A stretch of 64,000 nt of DNA from Lampropedia aestuarii (GCF_004803635.1 NZ_SSWX01000001.1:267796-331795), one strand, 5' to 3'. Positions 9,453 to 19,583 are shown, counted from the stretch's first letter. Made by a program: numbers and translations. Notes: generated from the sequence alone by a model not told the origin.

Positions 9453-11612
9453 TCAACGGCGCATAGAATTTTGATCAGTCACAATTTTCGGTGTAATAAA
9501 CACCATCAACTCGCTTTTAGTCACGCTGCGGGTCGTGCTTTTAAACAAATGCCCAGCAATTGGCAAGTCACCCAAGAACGGTACTTTTGTTTCGCCAGTG
9601 GACTCAATCAGCTCAAAAATACCGCCTATGACTACAGTGCCGCCATTTTCTACCAAGACTTGGGTTGTCACTTTTTTGGTATCCACCGCTACCGCGCCTG
9701 CTGAAACCGTTGGGCTGTCTTTATTGACTTCCAAATCCAGAATCACATTACCTTCCGGCGTGATCTGAGGAGTCACGCCCAAGCGCATCACCGCCTTTTT
9801 GAACTCCACAGTTGAGGCGCCGTTGGGCGAAGTGGTTGCATAAGGGATTTCGGTACCTTGTTCAATAAACGCTTCAACCTGATCCGCAGTCACAATGCGC
9901 GGACTTGAAATTACGCGACCTTGGCCTGTGGCTTCCAAAGCCGACAGCTCCAAATTCAAAAATCGATTGGCCGCAGAATTGAAGATCGACAATGCAAAAG
10001 TAGCAGCAGAAGTACCACCGATTGCTCCAGCACCAAAATTGAAAAACTGCCCATTGGCACTGCTTCCACCTGTAGCGCCAGAGCTAGTCAACACGTTGCC
10101 ATAACTGCCGCCAAACACAACATTATTGCCTCCACCAATGTTGTAACCACCTTCACCGCCACGCTCAGCGCGCAAATCACTGGCCCCCAAACGCACACCA
10201 AGATTGCGTCCAAAGTTATCTGTTGCTTCAACGATGCGGGCTTCGATCAATACTTGTCGCACCGGAATATCCCAGCTTGCAATCAAGCGCGCAACATCCT
10301 CCAGGCGAGAAGGTGTATCTGTGACAAATAATTGGTTGGTACGCTTCTCAGCAATCGCCGATCCACGCGCAGTTAGAAAGCGGTTGCTATTCACATCCGC
10401 GCCGCCGCCGCTGCCTGAGCCGGTTAACTGCTGCGCAATATAGTCCGCCTTGGCATAGTTAAGCTGAAATATTTGTGTACGCAATGGCTCTAACTTCTGC
10501 AGCGCCAATTGCGCTTCGTAGTCCTGTTGCCTACGCGCATCTAGCTCTTGTTTTGGAGCAACCCACAAGACATTGCCATTCTTTTCGTAGCCAAGCCCCT
10601 TGGAATCCAAAATGATTTGAAATGCCTGATCCCATGGCACATCCTGCAAACGCAAGGTTAAAGAGCCTTGCACAGAGTCAGACGTCACAATATTAAAGTT
10701 GGTGAAATCGGCAATGACTTGCAATAGAGATCTGATCTCAATGTTTTGGAAATTCAAGGACAGTTTCTCACCAGTGAAACCAAGCCCTTGCGTTAATTTA
10801 GTTGGATCAGGAACAACTTCCCGCAGCTCCAGTACATATTGCCCATCCGCTTGATAAGCACTTTGAGACCATTCACCAACGGTTTCCACTTCGACCAGTG
10901 TGGAATTGCCAACCTGGCGTGCCTGAATAAACTGGACTGGTGTGCCGAAGTCCATCACATCCAAACGATTCCTGAGTGCAGGGGATAAAGCTGCATTGGG
11001 AATTTCCAAAACGATTTTACGCCCTTCCTGACGCAAATCGACTTCAGCCACCCCGTTAGGCATGGACAGGATGATCCGGCCAGCACCATCCACCCCTTTT
11101 CTAAAATCGATGTTTTTCAAGCCACTGGCAGCACTGGCTTGTTGCGCAGGAGTTGAAGAATGTCCATCGATCTTACCTATATGGCTTCGATCAATTGTGG
11201 CGCTCGTTTGAATTACTGGATTCAATACAACGGTAAACAAAGAGCCCGAACGCTGGATTTGGTATGCCGTCGCCTCCCGAAGGTTGAGCACGACCCTGGA
11301 GCGGTCGCCTGCTTCAACTACATTAATTGAGCGCAAATTGCCCTGATTCACCTCGACATTTTGCCTTCCAGACTTAACCCCTACAGAAGGAAAATCCAAA
11401 GAAATACGAGCAGGCGACTGGACTACGAATGCCGAAGGACTAAAGTCAATGGATTCATCCAATTCAATTTGAACAATTTCCTGTCCATTTCTTTGCGCTC
11501 CAGTCACCGAGACAATATCGGCAGCCGAAGCATTCAAAAAAGAAAATGCTGCACTTGCAAGCAATGCTACTCGAGTAGCAAGCCTGCTGGTTTTCTTGGT
11601 TGCTTCACACAT
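9453..11612 (-). CDS. pilQ: Type IV pilus secretin
   Basis: The outer-membrane secretin through which the type IV pilus leaves the cell. 719 residues: a signal peptide (LLASAAFSFLNASAAD), two AMIN domains in roughly residues 30-250 that bind peptidoglycan, an STN/secretin N0 domain (FQNIEIRSLLQVIADFTNFN), an N1 domain, then the secretin core ending GDLPIAGHLFKSTTR. The signature region MRLGVTPQITPEGNVIL is clear. The ATG has AAAGGA eight bases upstream, located at the end of pilP (12-base gap). A Gly/Ser-rich insertion sits before the secretin core (around residues 490-535). Confidence 0.96.
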   Translation of the reverse strand: MCEATKKTSRLATRVALLASAAFSFLNASAADIVSVTGAQRNGQEIVQIELDESIDFSPSAFVVQSPARISLDFPSVGVKSGRQNVEVNQGNLRSINVVEAGDRSRVVLNLREATAYQIQRSGSLFTVVLNPVIQTSATIDRSHIGKIDGHSSTPAQQASAASGLKNIDFRKGVDGAGRIILSMPNGVAEVDLRQEGRKIVLEIPNAALSPALRNRLDVMDFGTPVQFIQARQVGNSTLVEVETVGEWSQSAYQADGQYVLELREVVPDPTKLTQGLGFTGEKLSLNFQNIEIRSLLQVIADFTNFNIVTSDSVQGSLTLRLQDVPWDQAFQIILDSKGLGYEKNGNVLWVAPKQELDARRQQDYEAQLALQKLEPLRTQIFQLNYAKADYIAQQLTGSGSGGGADVNSNRFLTARGSAIAEKRTNQLFVTDTPSRLEDVARLIASWDIPVRQVLIEARIVEATDNFGRNLGVRLGASDLRAERGGEGGYNIGGGNNVVFGGSYGNVLTSSGATGGSSANGQFFNFGAGAIGGTSAATFALSIFNSAANRFLNLELSALEATGQGRVISSPRIVTADQVEAFIEQGTEIPYATTSPNGASTVEFKKAVMRLGVTPQITPEGNVILDLEVNKDSPTVSAGAVAVDTKKVTTQVLVENGGTVVIGGIFELIESTGETKVPFLGDLPIAGHLFKSTTRSVTKSELMVFITPKIVTDQNSMRR

Positions 11613-11624
11613 TTTCCATTTCCT

Positions 11625-12167
11625 TTATTCTTGCAACTCGATCGTGGCAGATCGCTCCATCCAATCACCTGTCGCATCTTGCACAATCTCTTGCAATTGC
11701 AACTGGGTCTCTGATATTTTGTCAATTCGGCCGTAATTTTGCCCCAAATACTGCCCTTCATGGGCTTGATACAGATGCTGCTCAACCTCTAATAATGCCG
11801 TAGGCCGGCCTTCTTTTTGCAAAAAACCGACCATCTTAATAGAATCCAGTGGATAGGCCTCCAATGCTTCCTTGCGCCTGTCGGCATGCGCTGCAATCAA
11901 GCTTGAATTGTTTTTCTTTGTGTTTTGTGTGAACACTCGCGCCAGCTTATTAACTGAAAAAGGGTCCTCTGCACCAGTAGGCGTATAAGAAGCTGGAACA
12001 AAAACAATTGGCGCAGCCAAAGGCTGAACCTTTGGAGCCGCCTGACTTTTTTCTCTGGCCATCCATTCAGCAACACCACTCTCTCGCGAGTCCATGCAAC
12101 CAGCAACCCCAATCGCAATCACCAGCAGAATCACCGACTGAAATAAAGAATTATTCATAACAACCAT
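11625..12167 (-). CDS. pilP: Type IV pilus assembly lipoprotein PilP
   Basis: Inner-membrane lipoprotein that joins the PilNO dimer to the PilQ secretin. 180 residues with a lipobox VAGC near residue 24, a linker, and the conserved C-terminal beta domain (LDSIKMVGFLQKEGRPTALL, then VGQNYG-like YLGQNYGRI). Position between pilO and pilQ confirms the identity. An in-frame ATG three codons inside is an alternative start. Confidence 0.93.
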   Translation of the reverse strand: MVVMNNSLFQSVILLVIAIGVAGCMDSRESGVAEWMAREKSQAAPKVQPLAAPIVFVPASYTPTGAEDPFSVNKLARVFTQNTKKNNSSLIAAHADRRKEALEAYPLDSIKMVGFLQKEGRPTALLEVEQHLYQAHEGQYLGQNYGRIDKISETQLQLQEIVQDATGDWMERSATIELQE

Positions 12168-12200
12168 TCTCTAATTTACTTTCGTTACATCAATCTTTAT

Positions 12201-12839
12201 TTATCGCTTTCTTTGCTGCCCTTTTTGCTGCGCAGCTCTCTGCTGCTGCTCTTCCAAACTCAGATAGCGGTAAGTTTTAACTGCTGCACGCATGCTTAAA
12301 GAATCACTACCGGATTGCGCTTTATTCAAATCAATATCGCCAATAGTTACAATTCTAGAGAGATTGGCTATATCCGAAACAAATTGCGCGATCGCATCAT
12401 AACTACCGGAAACGACGATCTCAATCGGCTGCTCTGCATAATACTGCTTCACCTGAGGAGCGCCAGGCTTGAACACATCAAACTGCAAACCACGGCCAAT
12501 ACCAGCCTGGTTGATATCAGAGAGCAGTGCTGCCATTTCCGCCTCATTGGGCAGTTGCTTCTCCAGCAGATTCACATATTCCTGAGCTTGCTCCTTTTGC
12601 TTCAAAAGGGACTCAAGATTGACCGCCTTCTTATAATCACGACTAAAGTCATCTCGCAATGTTTTTTCTGTTGCGCGCGATGCCTCCAACTCCTCCTCGA
12701 AGCCAGACAACCATAAAAACCAAAGCAGTACAGCAACAAAAATTGCCGTAAGAATATAAACAACAACACGAGGAACAATTGGCCATAACCAAGGATCTCG
12801 GCCACTTGTTTGCTGAAATTGTGAAGCCCAGTTTTTCAT
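12201..12839 (-). CDS. pilO: Type IV pilus inner-membrane protein PilO
   Basis: Part of the inner-membrane alignment subcomplex PilM-N-O-P. 212 residues: a short cytoplasmic N-terminus, one membrane helix at about residues 25-46 (VYILTAIFVAVLLWFLWL), a coiled coil (residues 50-100) and a ferredoxin-like periplasmic domain (FKPGAPQVKQYYAEQPIEI). The C-terminus is Gln/Arg-rich. The gene begins 31 bases after pilN. Confidence 0.93.
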   Translation of the reverse strand: MKNWASQFQQTSGRDPWLWPIVPRVVVYILTAIFVAVLLWFLWLSGFEEELEASRATEKTLRDDFSRDYKKAVNLESLLKQKEQAQEYVNLLEKQLPNEAEMAALLSDINQAGIGRGLQFDVFKPGAPQVKQYYAEQPIEIVVSGSYDAIAQFVSDIANLSRIVTIGDIDLNKAQSGSDSLSMRAAVKTYRYLSLEEQQQRAAQQKGQQRKR

Positions 12840-12870
12840 TTAATAACCACTCATTAGATCAAACCGCGAT

Positions 12871-13446
12871 CTACTTGTCTTTTTTCTCAATCGGGTTTAA
12901 CAAGAAATTTATTGAAAAATCATAAACTCGACCATTTCTTCCCCCGCCAAAATCCATCACCTTGGATTTTGTTTCGACGAGCTGCGGCTTCGTTTCCCAT
13001 GGCATGTCATCCGAAACCACCTTCAGCATATCTGAAACCGTTTGATTGGATTGAGCCACACCTAGCAAGGCTACCTTATTCGCAGTCTTCTTCAAGGAGG
13101 TTATATAGCTTCCATTTGGAATTTTTCCGATCACCTCATTCATCAAATCCACAGGAAGATTGCGTTCGGACTGCAAATCCTCAACAGCCTTCTGCCTAGC
13201 CTTTAAGGCCGCAATTTCTTTCTCAATGGAATCAACCTCTTTAATCTTCTCTTTCAGCTTTGCATTTTCAGCTTTGATTATATTATTAGCACTGTTTTGA
13301 TCGGCAATTAAAAACTGAAAGTACAAATACCCAAACCCAATAATCATCACCCCCACCAGTGCAGACAAAACAAGGGTCGATATGAAGGTTTTCTTCTTGA
13401 GCTTCTTCGCCTCTTCCCGGTGCGGTAGCAAGTTAATTCTGATCAT
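12871..13446 (-). CDS. pilN: Type IV pilus inner-membrane protein PilN
   Basis: Partner of PilO; its cytoplasmic N-terminus binds PilM. 191 residues starting MIRINLLPHREEAKK, the conserved PilM-binding motif, followed by a membrane helix (about residues 24-44), a coiled coil and a periplasmic domain. I chose the ATG at 13446, not the in-frame TTG one codon upstream, because the ATG overlaps the pilM stop as TGATG, the usual coupled junction. Confidence 0.94.
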   Translation of the reverse strand: MIRINLLPHREEAKKLKKKTFISTLVLSALVGVMIIGFGYLYFQFLIADQNSANNIIKAENAKLKEKIKEVDSIEKEIAALKARQKAVEDLQSERNLPVDLMNEVIGKIPNGSYITSLKKTANKVALLGVAQSNQTVSDMLKVVSDDMPWETKPQLVETKSKVMDFGGGRNGRVYDFSINFLLNPIEKKDK

Positions 13447-14522
13447 CAATCAAACCTCCGCAGAGCCAGGCCAAAAGCGGTCAAGTAACTAGGCGCTTCC
13501 TTGCTGGCGTTGCGCATGCGCACACTGCCTGCCACTTCAAGGCCCTCAAACGGACTGACAACCTGGCATGCTGTCTCAGTGGCCTGAGTTACCGAAGCAG
13601 CCAGACCGGCCACTGAACTTCCGCCCCCCGCGAGCAAAATGCGATCGACAGCATTGAATTGCGAGCTGGTATAGAACAATTGCAAAGCGCGCACAATCTC
13701 TTGAGTGATATTGCTGATATAGGGGCGCAGCAGAACGCTTGCGTAGTCATCCGGCAATTCACCAGCGCGTTTTTTGTTTTCGGCCTCTTCCGCCGAAATT
13801 CCGTAATGTCTGGCGATCGACTGAGTCAATTGCGAACCACCAAATGACTGCTCACGCTCAAACAAGGCTTCGTCGCCTTGCGTCACCAGCAAGCTGCTGC
13901 TATTGGCACCAATTTCGATCAAGGCTACTAGCGGCGCTTCAGCTGTTTTAGGCCAGGCTTTGGCAATTTGGTTGACGGCCAGGTGCGCCGCAAACGACTC
14001 GATATCCAGCACCACCGCTGTTAAACCAGCAGCTTCGGCCAAGCCTTGGCGGTCTTGGACTTTGTCTTTGCGAGATGCTGCAATCAATATTTCCACATCG
14101 TCACTGGAATTTTTTGACGGTCCTATGACACAAAAGTCTAAGCTGACCTCATCGAGCGAGAATGGAATGTAATGGCTGGCCTCAGACTCCACCTGAATCT
14201 CAAGCTCTTCCTCAGACAAACCTGCAGGCAGAACAATTTTGCGCGTGATAACTGCCGACGAGGGCAACGCAAAAGCCGCCTGCTTGGTTTTGCTGCCACT
14301 TTTTTTGACAAGCCTGCGCATGGCTTCAGCCACTTCGTCAAAGTTATCAATGTTGCCTTCGTTGAACCAGCCCTTCTCCAGCCGCTCAATGGCGACTCGT
14401 TCCACGGTGATTTTCCCATCTCGCGCACCACTGAGCTCAACAAGCTTCAAGCTGGATGCACTGATATCAATTCCAAGCAATGGCTGCTGCTTTGAACCGA
14501 ACAATGATTTCGGAGAAACCAC
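13446..14522 (-). CDS. pilM: Type IV pilus assembly ATPase-like protein PilM
   Basis: Cytoplasmic actin-like (FtsA-related) protein of the pilus assembly platform. 358 residues; LLGIDISASSLKLVEL is the first phosphate-binding motif, ALIEIGANSSSLLV the second, and ILLAGGGSSVAGLA the adenosine motif. The start is GTG at 14522: a strong AGGGAGG lies a few bases upstream, and no better start is close. First gene of the pil operon, divergent from mrcA over a 245-base AT-rich gap that must carry both promoters. Confidence 0.95.
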   Translation of the reverse strand: MVSPKSLFGSKQQPLLGIDISASSLKLVELSGARDGKITVERVAIERLEKGWFNEGNIDNFDEVAEAMRRLVKKSGSKTKQAAFALPSSAVITRKIVLPAGLSEEELEIQVESEASHYIPFSLDEVSLDFCVIGPSKNSSDDVEILIAASRKDKVQDRQGLAEAAGLTAVVLDIESFAAHLAVNQIAKAWPKTAEAPLVALIEIGANSSSLLVTQGDEALFEREQSFGGSQLTQSIARHYGISAEEAENKKRAGELPDDYASVLLRPYISNITQEIVRALQLFYTSSQFNAVDRILLAGGGSSVAGLAASVTQATETACQVVSPFEGLEVAGSVRMRNASKEAPSYLTAFGLALRRFD

Positions 14523-14767
14523 TCTACCTCCCTAGATACTCGTTAAATAGAGCAACAAAATGTACACTTTAGCGCGCATCGTATCAGCATGCCAACTGAA
14601 TGAAAAGAATAAGTTACCGCATGAGTTTCAGCCTTGTTGTCAAAAGCCGACGCGCATAAGTTTATTCTGGAAGGAAACGATTGTGATGTATCCTAGTCAA
14701 TTCAATCTCATCAAACGTCGCACAATCTACAAATTAACAAAGTGCGTTTGATCGCTTTTTTTGAAAC

Positions 14768-17179
14768 ATGACCTCTGAATCGCCACGCAACAGGGGCGCG
14801 CAGCGCTCCAGTTCATCACGCACATCCAGGCGCGGTGAATCTCCCCCAAAAAAACATTGGCTGATTCGCGCCGTATTCTGGCTTGTTGGCTTGGTCGCTG
14901 CTGGTGCAGCGATTGCCGCAGCCGTGGTTGTCGTTGCAGTAGCCACCATCTATCCGCAATTACCTGACGTCTCGGATCTGGCCGACTACCGCCCCAAACT
15001 GCCGCTGCGGGTGTATTCCGCTGAAGGTGCCTTGATCGGCGAGTTTGGCGAAGAGCGCCGCAAGCTCACGCCTATCGAAGACATCCCAAAAGTGATGAAG
15101 GATGCGCTGCTGTCAGCCGAAGACTCTCGTTTCTATGAGCACAGTGGCATTGACTACCGAGGTCTGGCGCGCGCAGCACTGATGAACCTCAAAGACTTCC
15201 GCAGCCAAGGTGCCTCCACCATCTCGATGCAGGTGGCACGCAATATGTACCTGTCGTCTGAGCGAACTTTCACACGCAAGCTCTATGAGGTGCTGCTCAC
15301 ATTCAAGATGGAGCATTTGCTCTCCAAGGATGAAATCCTTGAAATTTACATGAACCAGATTTTCCTGGGCAACCGTGCCCACGGCTTCTCTGCAGCATCT
15401 GAAGTCTATTTTGGCAAACCTCTAGAAGAAATCACCGTTGCCGAAGCAGCCATGCTGGCAGGCCTGCCGGTTGCACCATCGCTGTACAACCCCATTCGCA
15501 GGCCAGAACGCGCGCGTATTCGCCAGCTGCACATCATCAACCGCATGCTGGAGAATGGCTACATCACGGCCGAGCAAGCCCAACAAGCCCGCGCAGATGC
15601 TGACAAGCCTTATGTGCGGCGCGCAGGCAGCACCTTCCCTGTGCGCGCCGAATTTGTCGCAGAAATGGTGCGTCAAGCAATGGTTGAGCGTTATGGTGAG
15701 GAAGCCAATACGCGTGGCCTGAATGTCTACACCACCATTCAGCTGTCCGACCAAGAAGCGGCTTACCAGGCGCTGCGTACAGGCATCATGAATTATGAAA
15801 AGCGCCAGCACTACCGCGGGCCTGAAAACTTCGTCAATTTGCCTGACGATGCGACCGAGCAAGAAGAAGTCATTGACAAAGCGCTGGCTGCACACCCAGA
15901 CAATGGCCAGTTGCTGTCAGCTGTAGTGCTTGAAGCCAGTCGCCAAAAGGTCACCGTCATTCGTGCAGACGGCACCACCATTACCATCACTGGCGATGGC
16001 TTGAAACCTGTGCAATCTGGACTGGCTGACAAAGCCACTGCCAACATCAAAATTCGCCGTGGCGCCATTGTGCGGATTCTCAAAACATCCAAAGACGATT
16101 GGGAGTTGACTCAGTTGCCTGAAGTGGAAGGCGCGTTTGTTGCCCTGGAGTCCGACACAGGTGCGATTCGTGCGCTCGTAGGTGGTTTTGACTTTAACAA
16201 AAACAAGTTCAACCATGTGACACAAGCCGTACGCCAAACAGGCTCGGCCTTCAAGCCCTTCATCTACTCTGCAGCGCTTGAAGAAGGCTTCAGCCCAGCT
16301 ACGATCATTGCTGACGCACCGATTGTTTTCAGTGCAGCAGTCACCGGCAGCAAAGCCTGGGAGCCACGCAACTACGACCGCAAATTTGACGGCCCTTTGA
16401 GTATGCGCACCTCACTGGCACGCTCTAAGAACATTGCGTCGGTTCGCTTGACGCAGGCCATAGGCCCTAAAAAAGCCCAAGAGTGGGCGACCAGATTCGG
16501 TTTTGATGCCAGCCGCATTATTCCGGTACTGCCAATGGCACTGGGTTCTGGCGAAGCCACGCCTTTGCAAATGGCCACCGCCTTTGCAGTTTTTGCCAAT
16601 GGCGGCCACCGCGTTGATCCATGGTTGATTGAGCGGGTGACCGACTACCGTGGTCGGGTACTTTCGGAAACCAAAGCCAAGCCAATCGAGCAAATGCCTC
16701 AATCGATTGATCCGCGCAATGCCTTTATTACCAGCAGTTTGCTGCAAGAGGTTGTGCGTGCGGGCACTGGCGCGCGCGCGCGCAATGCACTCAAACGCCC
16801 CGATCTGTATGGCAAAACTGGCACAACCAATGACGCCTACGATGCCTGGTTTGCAGGCTTTCAGCCATCACTGACTGCAGTCGCCTGGGTTGGCTATGAC
16901 AACCCCAGAGACTTGGGCAGCCGAGAAACAGGCGGTGGTTTGGCCCTGCCAATTTGGGTGGACTTCATGCGGCATGCGCTCAAGGACATTCCGATTGCCG
17001 AAATCAAACCGCCAGCAGGCGTTACCCGCGCCGACGGCGATTGGACCTACACCGAGAACTCGGGCGGCCGCGGTATTGCCAGCCTGGGCATGGAGAGCTT
17101 GTATGGCGAGGCGACGGGCACTGTGACAGCGCCATCGAGTGAAGAGCGCGCCAGAATCATGGATCTCTTTAGAAATTAA
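14768..17179 (+). CDS. mrcA: Penicillin-binding protein 1A
   Basis: Bifunctional class A PBP that polymerises and cross-links peptidoglycan. 803 residues: an Arg/Ser-rich cytoplasmic tail, a membrane anchor (about residues 35-60), a glycosyltransferase domain with Glu118 in EDSRFYEHSG and QGASTISMQVARN, an OB-like insert, and a transpeptidase domain with Ser493 in GSAFKPF, the SKN of ARSKN, and KTG at Lys683. Divergence from pilMNOPQ is a conserved arrangement in many proteobacteria. No clear Shine-Dalgarno is visible before the ATG. Confidence 0.96.
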   Translation: MTSESPRNRGAQRSSSSRTSRRGESPPKKHWLIRAVFWLVGLVAAGAAIAAAVVVVAVATIYPQLPDVSDLADYRPKLPLRVYSAEGALIGEFGEERRKLTPIEDIPKVMKDALLSAEDSRFYEHSGIDYRGLARAALMNLKDFRSQGASTISMQVARNMYLSSERTFTRKLYEVLLTFKMEHLLSKDEILEIYMNQIFLGNRAHGFSAASEVYFGKPLEEITVAEAAMLAGLPVAPSLYNPIRRPERARIRQLHIINRMLENGYITAEQAQQARADADKPYVRRAGSTFPVRAEFVAEMVRQAMVERYGEEANTRGLNVYTTIQLSDQEAAYQALRTGIMNYEKRQHYRGPENFVNLPDDATEQEEVIDKALAAHPDNGQLLSAVVLEASRQKVTVIRADGTTITITGDGLKPVQSGLADKATANIKIRRGAIVRILKTSKDDWELTQLPEVEGAFVALESDTGAIRALVGGFDFNKNKFNHVTQAVRQTGSAFKPFIYSAALEEGFSPATIIADAPIVFSAAVTGSKAWEPRNYDRKFDGPLSMRTSLARSKNIASVRLTQAIGPKKAQEWATRFGFDASRIIPVLPMALGSGEATPLQMATAFAVFANGGHRVDPWLIERVTDYRGRVLSETKAKPIEQMPQSIDPRNAFITSSLLQEVVRAGTGARARNALKRPDLYGKTGTTNDAYDAWFAGFQPSLTAVAWVGYDNPRDLGSRETGGGLALPIWVDFMRHALKDIPIAEIKPPAGVTRADGDWTYTENSGGRGIASLGMESLYGEATGTVTAPSSEERARIMDLFRN

Positions 17180-17749
17180 TACCGAGACCGATGTACGCTT
17201 GGCAGCACAGTGCTGGCAAGCTTGGCCTGAGGCCAGCCGACACCAAGCAGCACAGCTGATTGGCGTCGGCCTGGTGCTTAACCCTGAAGGGCCGCCAGCA
17301 AAGCCATCTGAGTCACGCGTCCTTGAGACGTCGAAAATGCGCCGTCTCCTGCGCGTGATACTGCCCGCGGCTATGCGCCTAGCCGCCTAGCGCAAGCCTT
17401 CAGTTTGTTGGGCAGTATCAGCAACTCGAACCCATCTGCAGCCGTTAGCTGGATACAAGCCAAGGGTTCACTACTGTTTGGTGGCCAGATGCATCTCGAT
17501 AGATGCAGTGCGCAAAGCCATTTCTACGCCTATTTTCCAGTGGAACATCAATGAAAGCTCTCAGAAAGCCAGGCAGGAAACCATTGATCGCCCCATTATC
17601 TCAATGATCAAACCATAGATGATGACTCGATATTGAAACAAGAAATCTGATGCATAACCAGCTGAATCGCGCAGCACAGCGCGCGATTATCAAGCACAAT
17701 AGATACTGATTGAATATTTCTTATTTTCTTCATCCAAAAGGCTTTCACT
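17180..17749. other. 570-base intergenic region with a widely spaced inverted repeat
   Basis: No credible gene is seen between mrcA and mscL. The region holds a perfect 10-base inverted repeat, GATACTGCCC at 17357-17366 and GGGCAGTATC at 17410-17419, separated by 43 bases, and a shorter GAGACG/CGTCTC palindrome just upstream of it. The second half (17420-17745) is AT-richer and shows nothing recognisable apart from the AAAGG before mscL. Confidence 0.5.
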
Positions 17750-18172
17750 ATGGGCATTATGAAAGAGTTTCGTGAGTTTGCAGTCAAAGGCAATGTGATT
17801 GATTTGGCTGTGGGTGTGATCATTGGGGGCGCGTTTGGCAAGATCGTCGATTCGGTCGTCAAAGACCTGATCATGCCGGTCGTTGGTCTCTTTTTCGGCA
17901 AGCTGGATTTCTCCAACCTATTTCTCGCCTTGGGTACAGCACCTGCTGGGACAGCGGATACGCTGCAAGCCTACCGGGATGCCGGAGTGCCTGTCTTCGC
18001 GTATGGGAGCTTTATCACAATCGCGCTGAACTTCATTATTCTGGCGTTCATCATTTTCTTGATGATCAAGCAAGTCAACAAGCTCAAGCGCGCAGCGCCT
18101 CCTGCAGAGCCTCCAGCAACCCCTGAAGAAGTCCTGCTGCTGCGCGAAATCCGCGACAATCTGCGCAAGTGA
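17750..18172 (+). CDS. mscL: Large-conductance mechanosensitive channel
   Basis: Inner-membrane channel that opens under membrane tension to release osmolytes. 140 residues with the hallmark first helix [18 protein letters not shown], then DLIMPVVG, and a second helix at about residues 80-105 ([18 protein letters not shown]), and the C-terminal bundle [18 protein letters not shown] eight bases before the ATG supports the start. Slightly longer than the usual 136, through the periplasmic loop. Followed by a terminator. Confidence 0.97.
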   Translation: MGIMKEFREFAVKGNVIDLAVGVIIGGAFGKIVDSVVKDLIMPVVGLFFGKLDFSNLFLALGTAPAGTADTLQAYRDAGVPVFAYGSFITIALNFIILAFIIFLMIKQVNKLKRAAPPAEPPATPEEVLLLREIRDNLRK

Positions 18173-18213
18173 GGCACAACCGACTGAGTCGGACTTGACA
18201 CTTGCACACGCAT

Positions 18214-18243
18214 AAAAAAACTGCTCCTTAGAGCAGTTTTTTT
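18214..18243. terminator. Bidirectional intrinsic terminator
   Basis: Perfect hairpin AAAAAACTGCTC / GAGCAGTTTTTT with a four-base loop, lying between the convergent mscL and Nif3-like genes; works in both directions. Confidence 0.92.
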
Positions 18244-18261
18244 ATGGGACACCATCTGGCA

Positions 18262-19026
18262 TCAGGCCGGATTGTCAATTTCAATGAAACGGTGTTCCAA
18301 ACCTAAATTATCGGCTACGCGCGCAGCCACACAGGGCGCACCATAGCGTTCGGTTGCGTGATGGCCTGCGGCAATGAAAGTCACACCACACTCTTTGGCC
18401 AAATGCGCTTGCGGCTCAGAAATCTCGCCTGTCACAAAGGCATCTGCGCCAGCGTCAATGGCTTTTTGAAAATAGCTTTGGGCTCCGCCTGTGCACCAGT
18501 GCAATTGTTGAATAGGCCTGCCGCCATCAATTAGCAACGGCTCACGCCCCAGTTTGACAGCAAGGTCTGCTGCCAGCTGTTGGCCAGAGGCATAGTTCAC
18601 CTCGGCATGAAAAATCAACGAGCGCTCCTTGAGTGGCTGCCCCATGCCCCACCCCATATGCACCCCAAGTTGGGCGTTATTGCCCAAACTAGGGTGCGCA
18701 TCAAGCGGTAAATGGTAGGCCAGCAAATTGATATCATGTGCCAGCAACTTTTGAACCCGGCGTTTCATCCAGCCGGTTAAGGTGCCGTCCATACCGCGCC
18801 AAAACAGCCCGTGATGGACGATGATGGCATCGGCACTCGCCTCAATGGCCGCATCAATGAGCGCTTCGCTGGCGGTGACTCCGCTGATCAAGCGGCGGAT
18901 CTGAGCCTTGCCTTCGACCTGCAAGCCATTGGGACCATAGTCCTCAAATTCCGCAGGCAACAGCAGCGCATCAAACGCCTGCAGCAGTGCACTGCGAGAA
19001 ACTGACACATCGGATCCATTGCTCAT
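18262..19026 (-). CDS. Nif3-like dinuclear metal-binding protein
   Basis: YbgI/Nif3 family, hexameric ring proteins with a dinuclear metal site; often labelled GTP cyclohydrolase I type 2, but the role in bacteria is unsettled. 254 residues with the metal ligands visible in IIVHHGLFW near the middle of the N-terminal half and in IAAGHHATERYG near the C-terminus, plus FVTGEISEP. Its ATG overlaps the stop of the GbsR-type gene by four bases (ATGA), so the two are co-transcribed. Confidence 0.9.
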   Translation of the reverse strand: MSNGSDVSVSRSALLQAFDALLLPAEFEDYGPNGLQVEGKAQIRRLISGVTASEALIDAAIEASADAIIVHHGLFWRGMDGTLTGWMKRRVQKLLAHDINLLAYHLPLDAHPSLGNNAQLGVHMGWGMGQPLKERSLIFHAEVNYASGQQLAADLAVKLGREPLLIDGGRPIQQLHWCTGGAQSYFQKAIDAGADAFVTGEISEPQAHLAKECGVTFIAAGHHATERYGAPCVAARVADNLGLEHRFIEIDNPA

Positions 19027-19583
19027 GCCTTCTTACCTCCCCCGGTGATTTTGTCCTTGAGGGAGAGCAGTTTGGTCACTGTTGCTCCCATGCCCATCAA
19101 TTGCATTGCAGTCTCTGGTTTCAGGTGCTGGATATCGTCAAACCACTTCATCAAGTGGTTGATCAACTCGTACATTTGCTTCATGCGCTCCTGGGCGTAG
19201 CGGTCTTCATCACTGACCGCCTCTTCGAGCAACGCCCCCCGGAGCATTGAGGTCGTCGGCTCAATCTCGCGCCGGCGGCGCTCCTCAGCCAAAACCCGAA
19301 AAATTTCCCAGACATCCTCGGGCGCCTGAAAATACTCTCTGCGGTCACCTGGCTGATGGCGCAATTGCACCAGACGCCAGGATTGCAACTCTTTGAGCCC
19401 CATGCTGACATTGGAGCGCGAGAACTCCAGCTTGAAGGTGATTTCTTCAGCATTCAAAGGTTTCTCTGAGAGGAACAACAATGCATATATTTGTCCAACC
19501 GTGCGGTTAATACCCCAGCGGCTGCCCATCTCACCAAAGTGGGAGACAAACTGGCGCGTCAAGGGTGACAGCGGATCGTTCAT
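19023..19583 (-). CDS. GbsR/MarR family transcriptional regulator
   Basis: 186-residue winged-helix DNA-binding protein. The segment WGINRTVGQIYALLFLSEKPLNAEEI and then FSRSNVSMGLKELQ is typical of GbsR-type MarR regulators, first characterised for choline/glycine betaine control. The frame opens at a TTG five codons earlier; the ATG at 19583 is preferred. The ligand is unknown. The only gene in the same operon is the Nif3-like protein, so it may regulate itself and a distant target. Confidence 0.85.
   Translation of the reverse strand: MNDPLSPLTRQFVSHFGEMGSRWGINRTVGQIYALLFLSEKPLNAEEITFKLEFSRSNVSMGLKELQSWRLVQLRHQPGDRREYFQAPEDVWEIFRVLAEERRRREIEPTTSMLRGALLEEAVSDEDRYAQERMKQMYELINHLMKWFDDIQHLKPETAMQLMGMGATVTKLLSLKDKITGGGKKA

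Noticed and set aside
17139..17390. 83-codon frame after mrcA
   Set aside because: Overlaps the end of mrcA, has no ribosome-binding site and no protein-like character.
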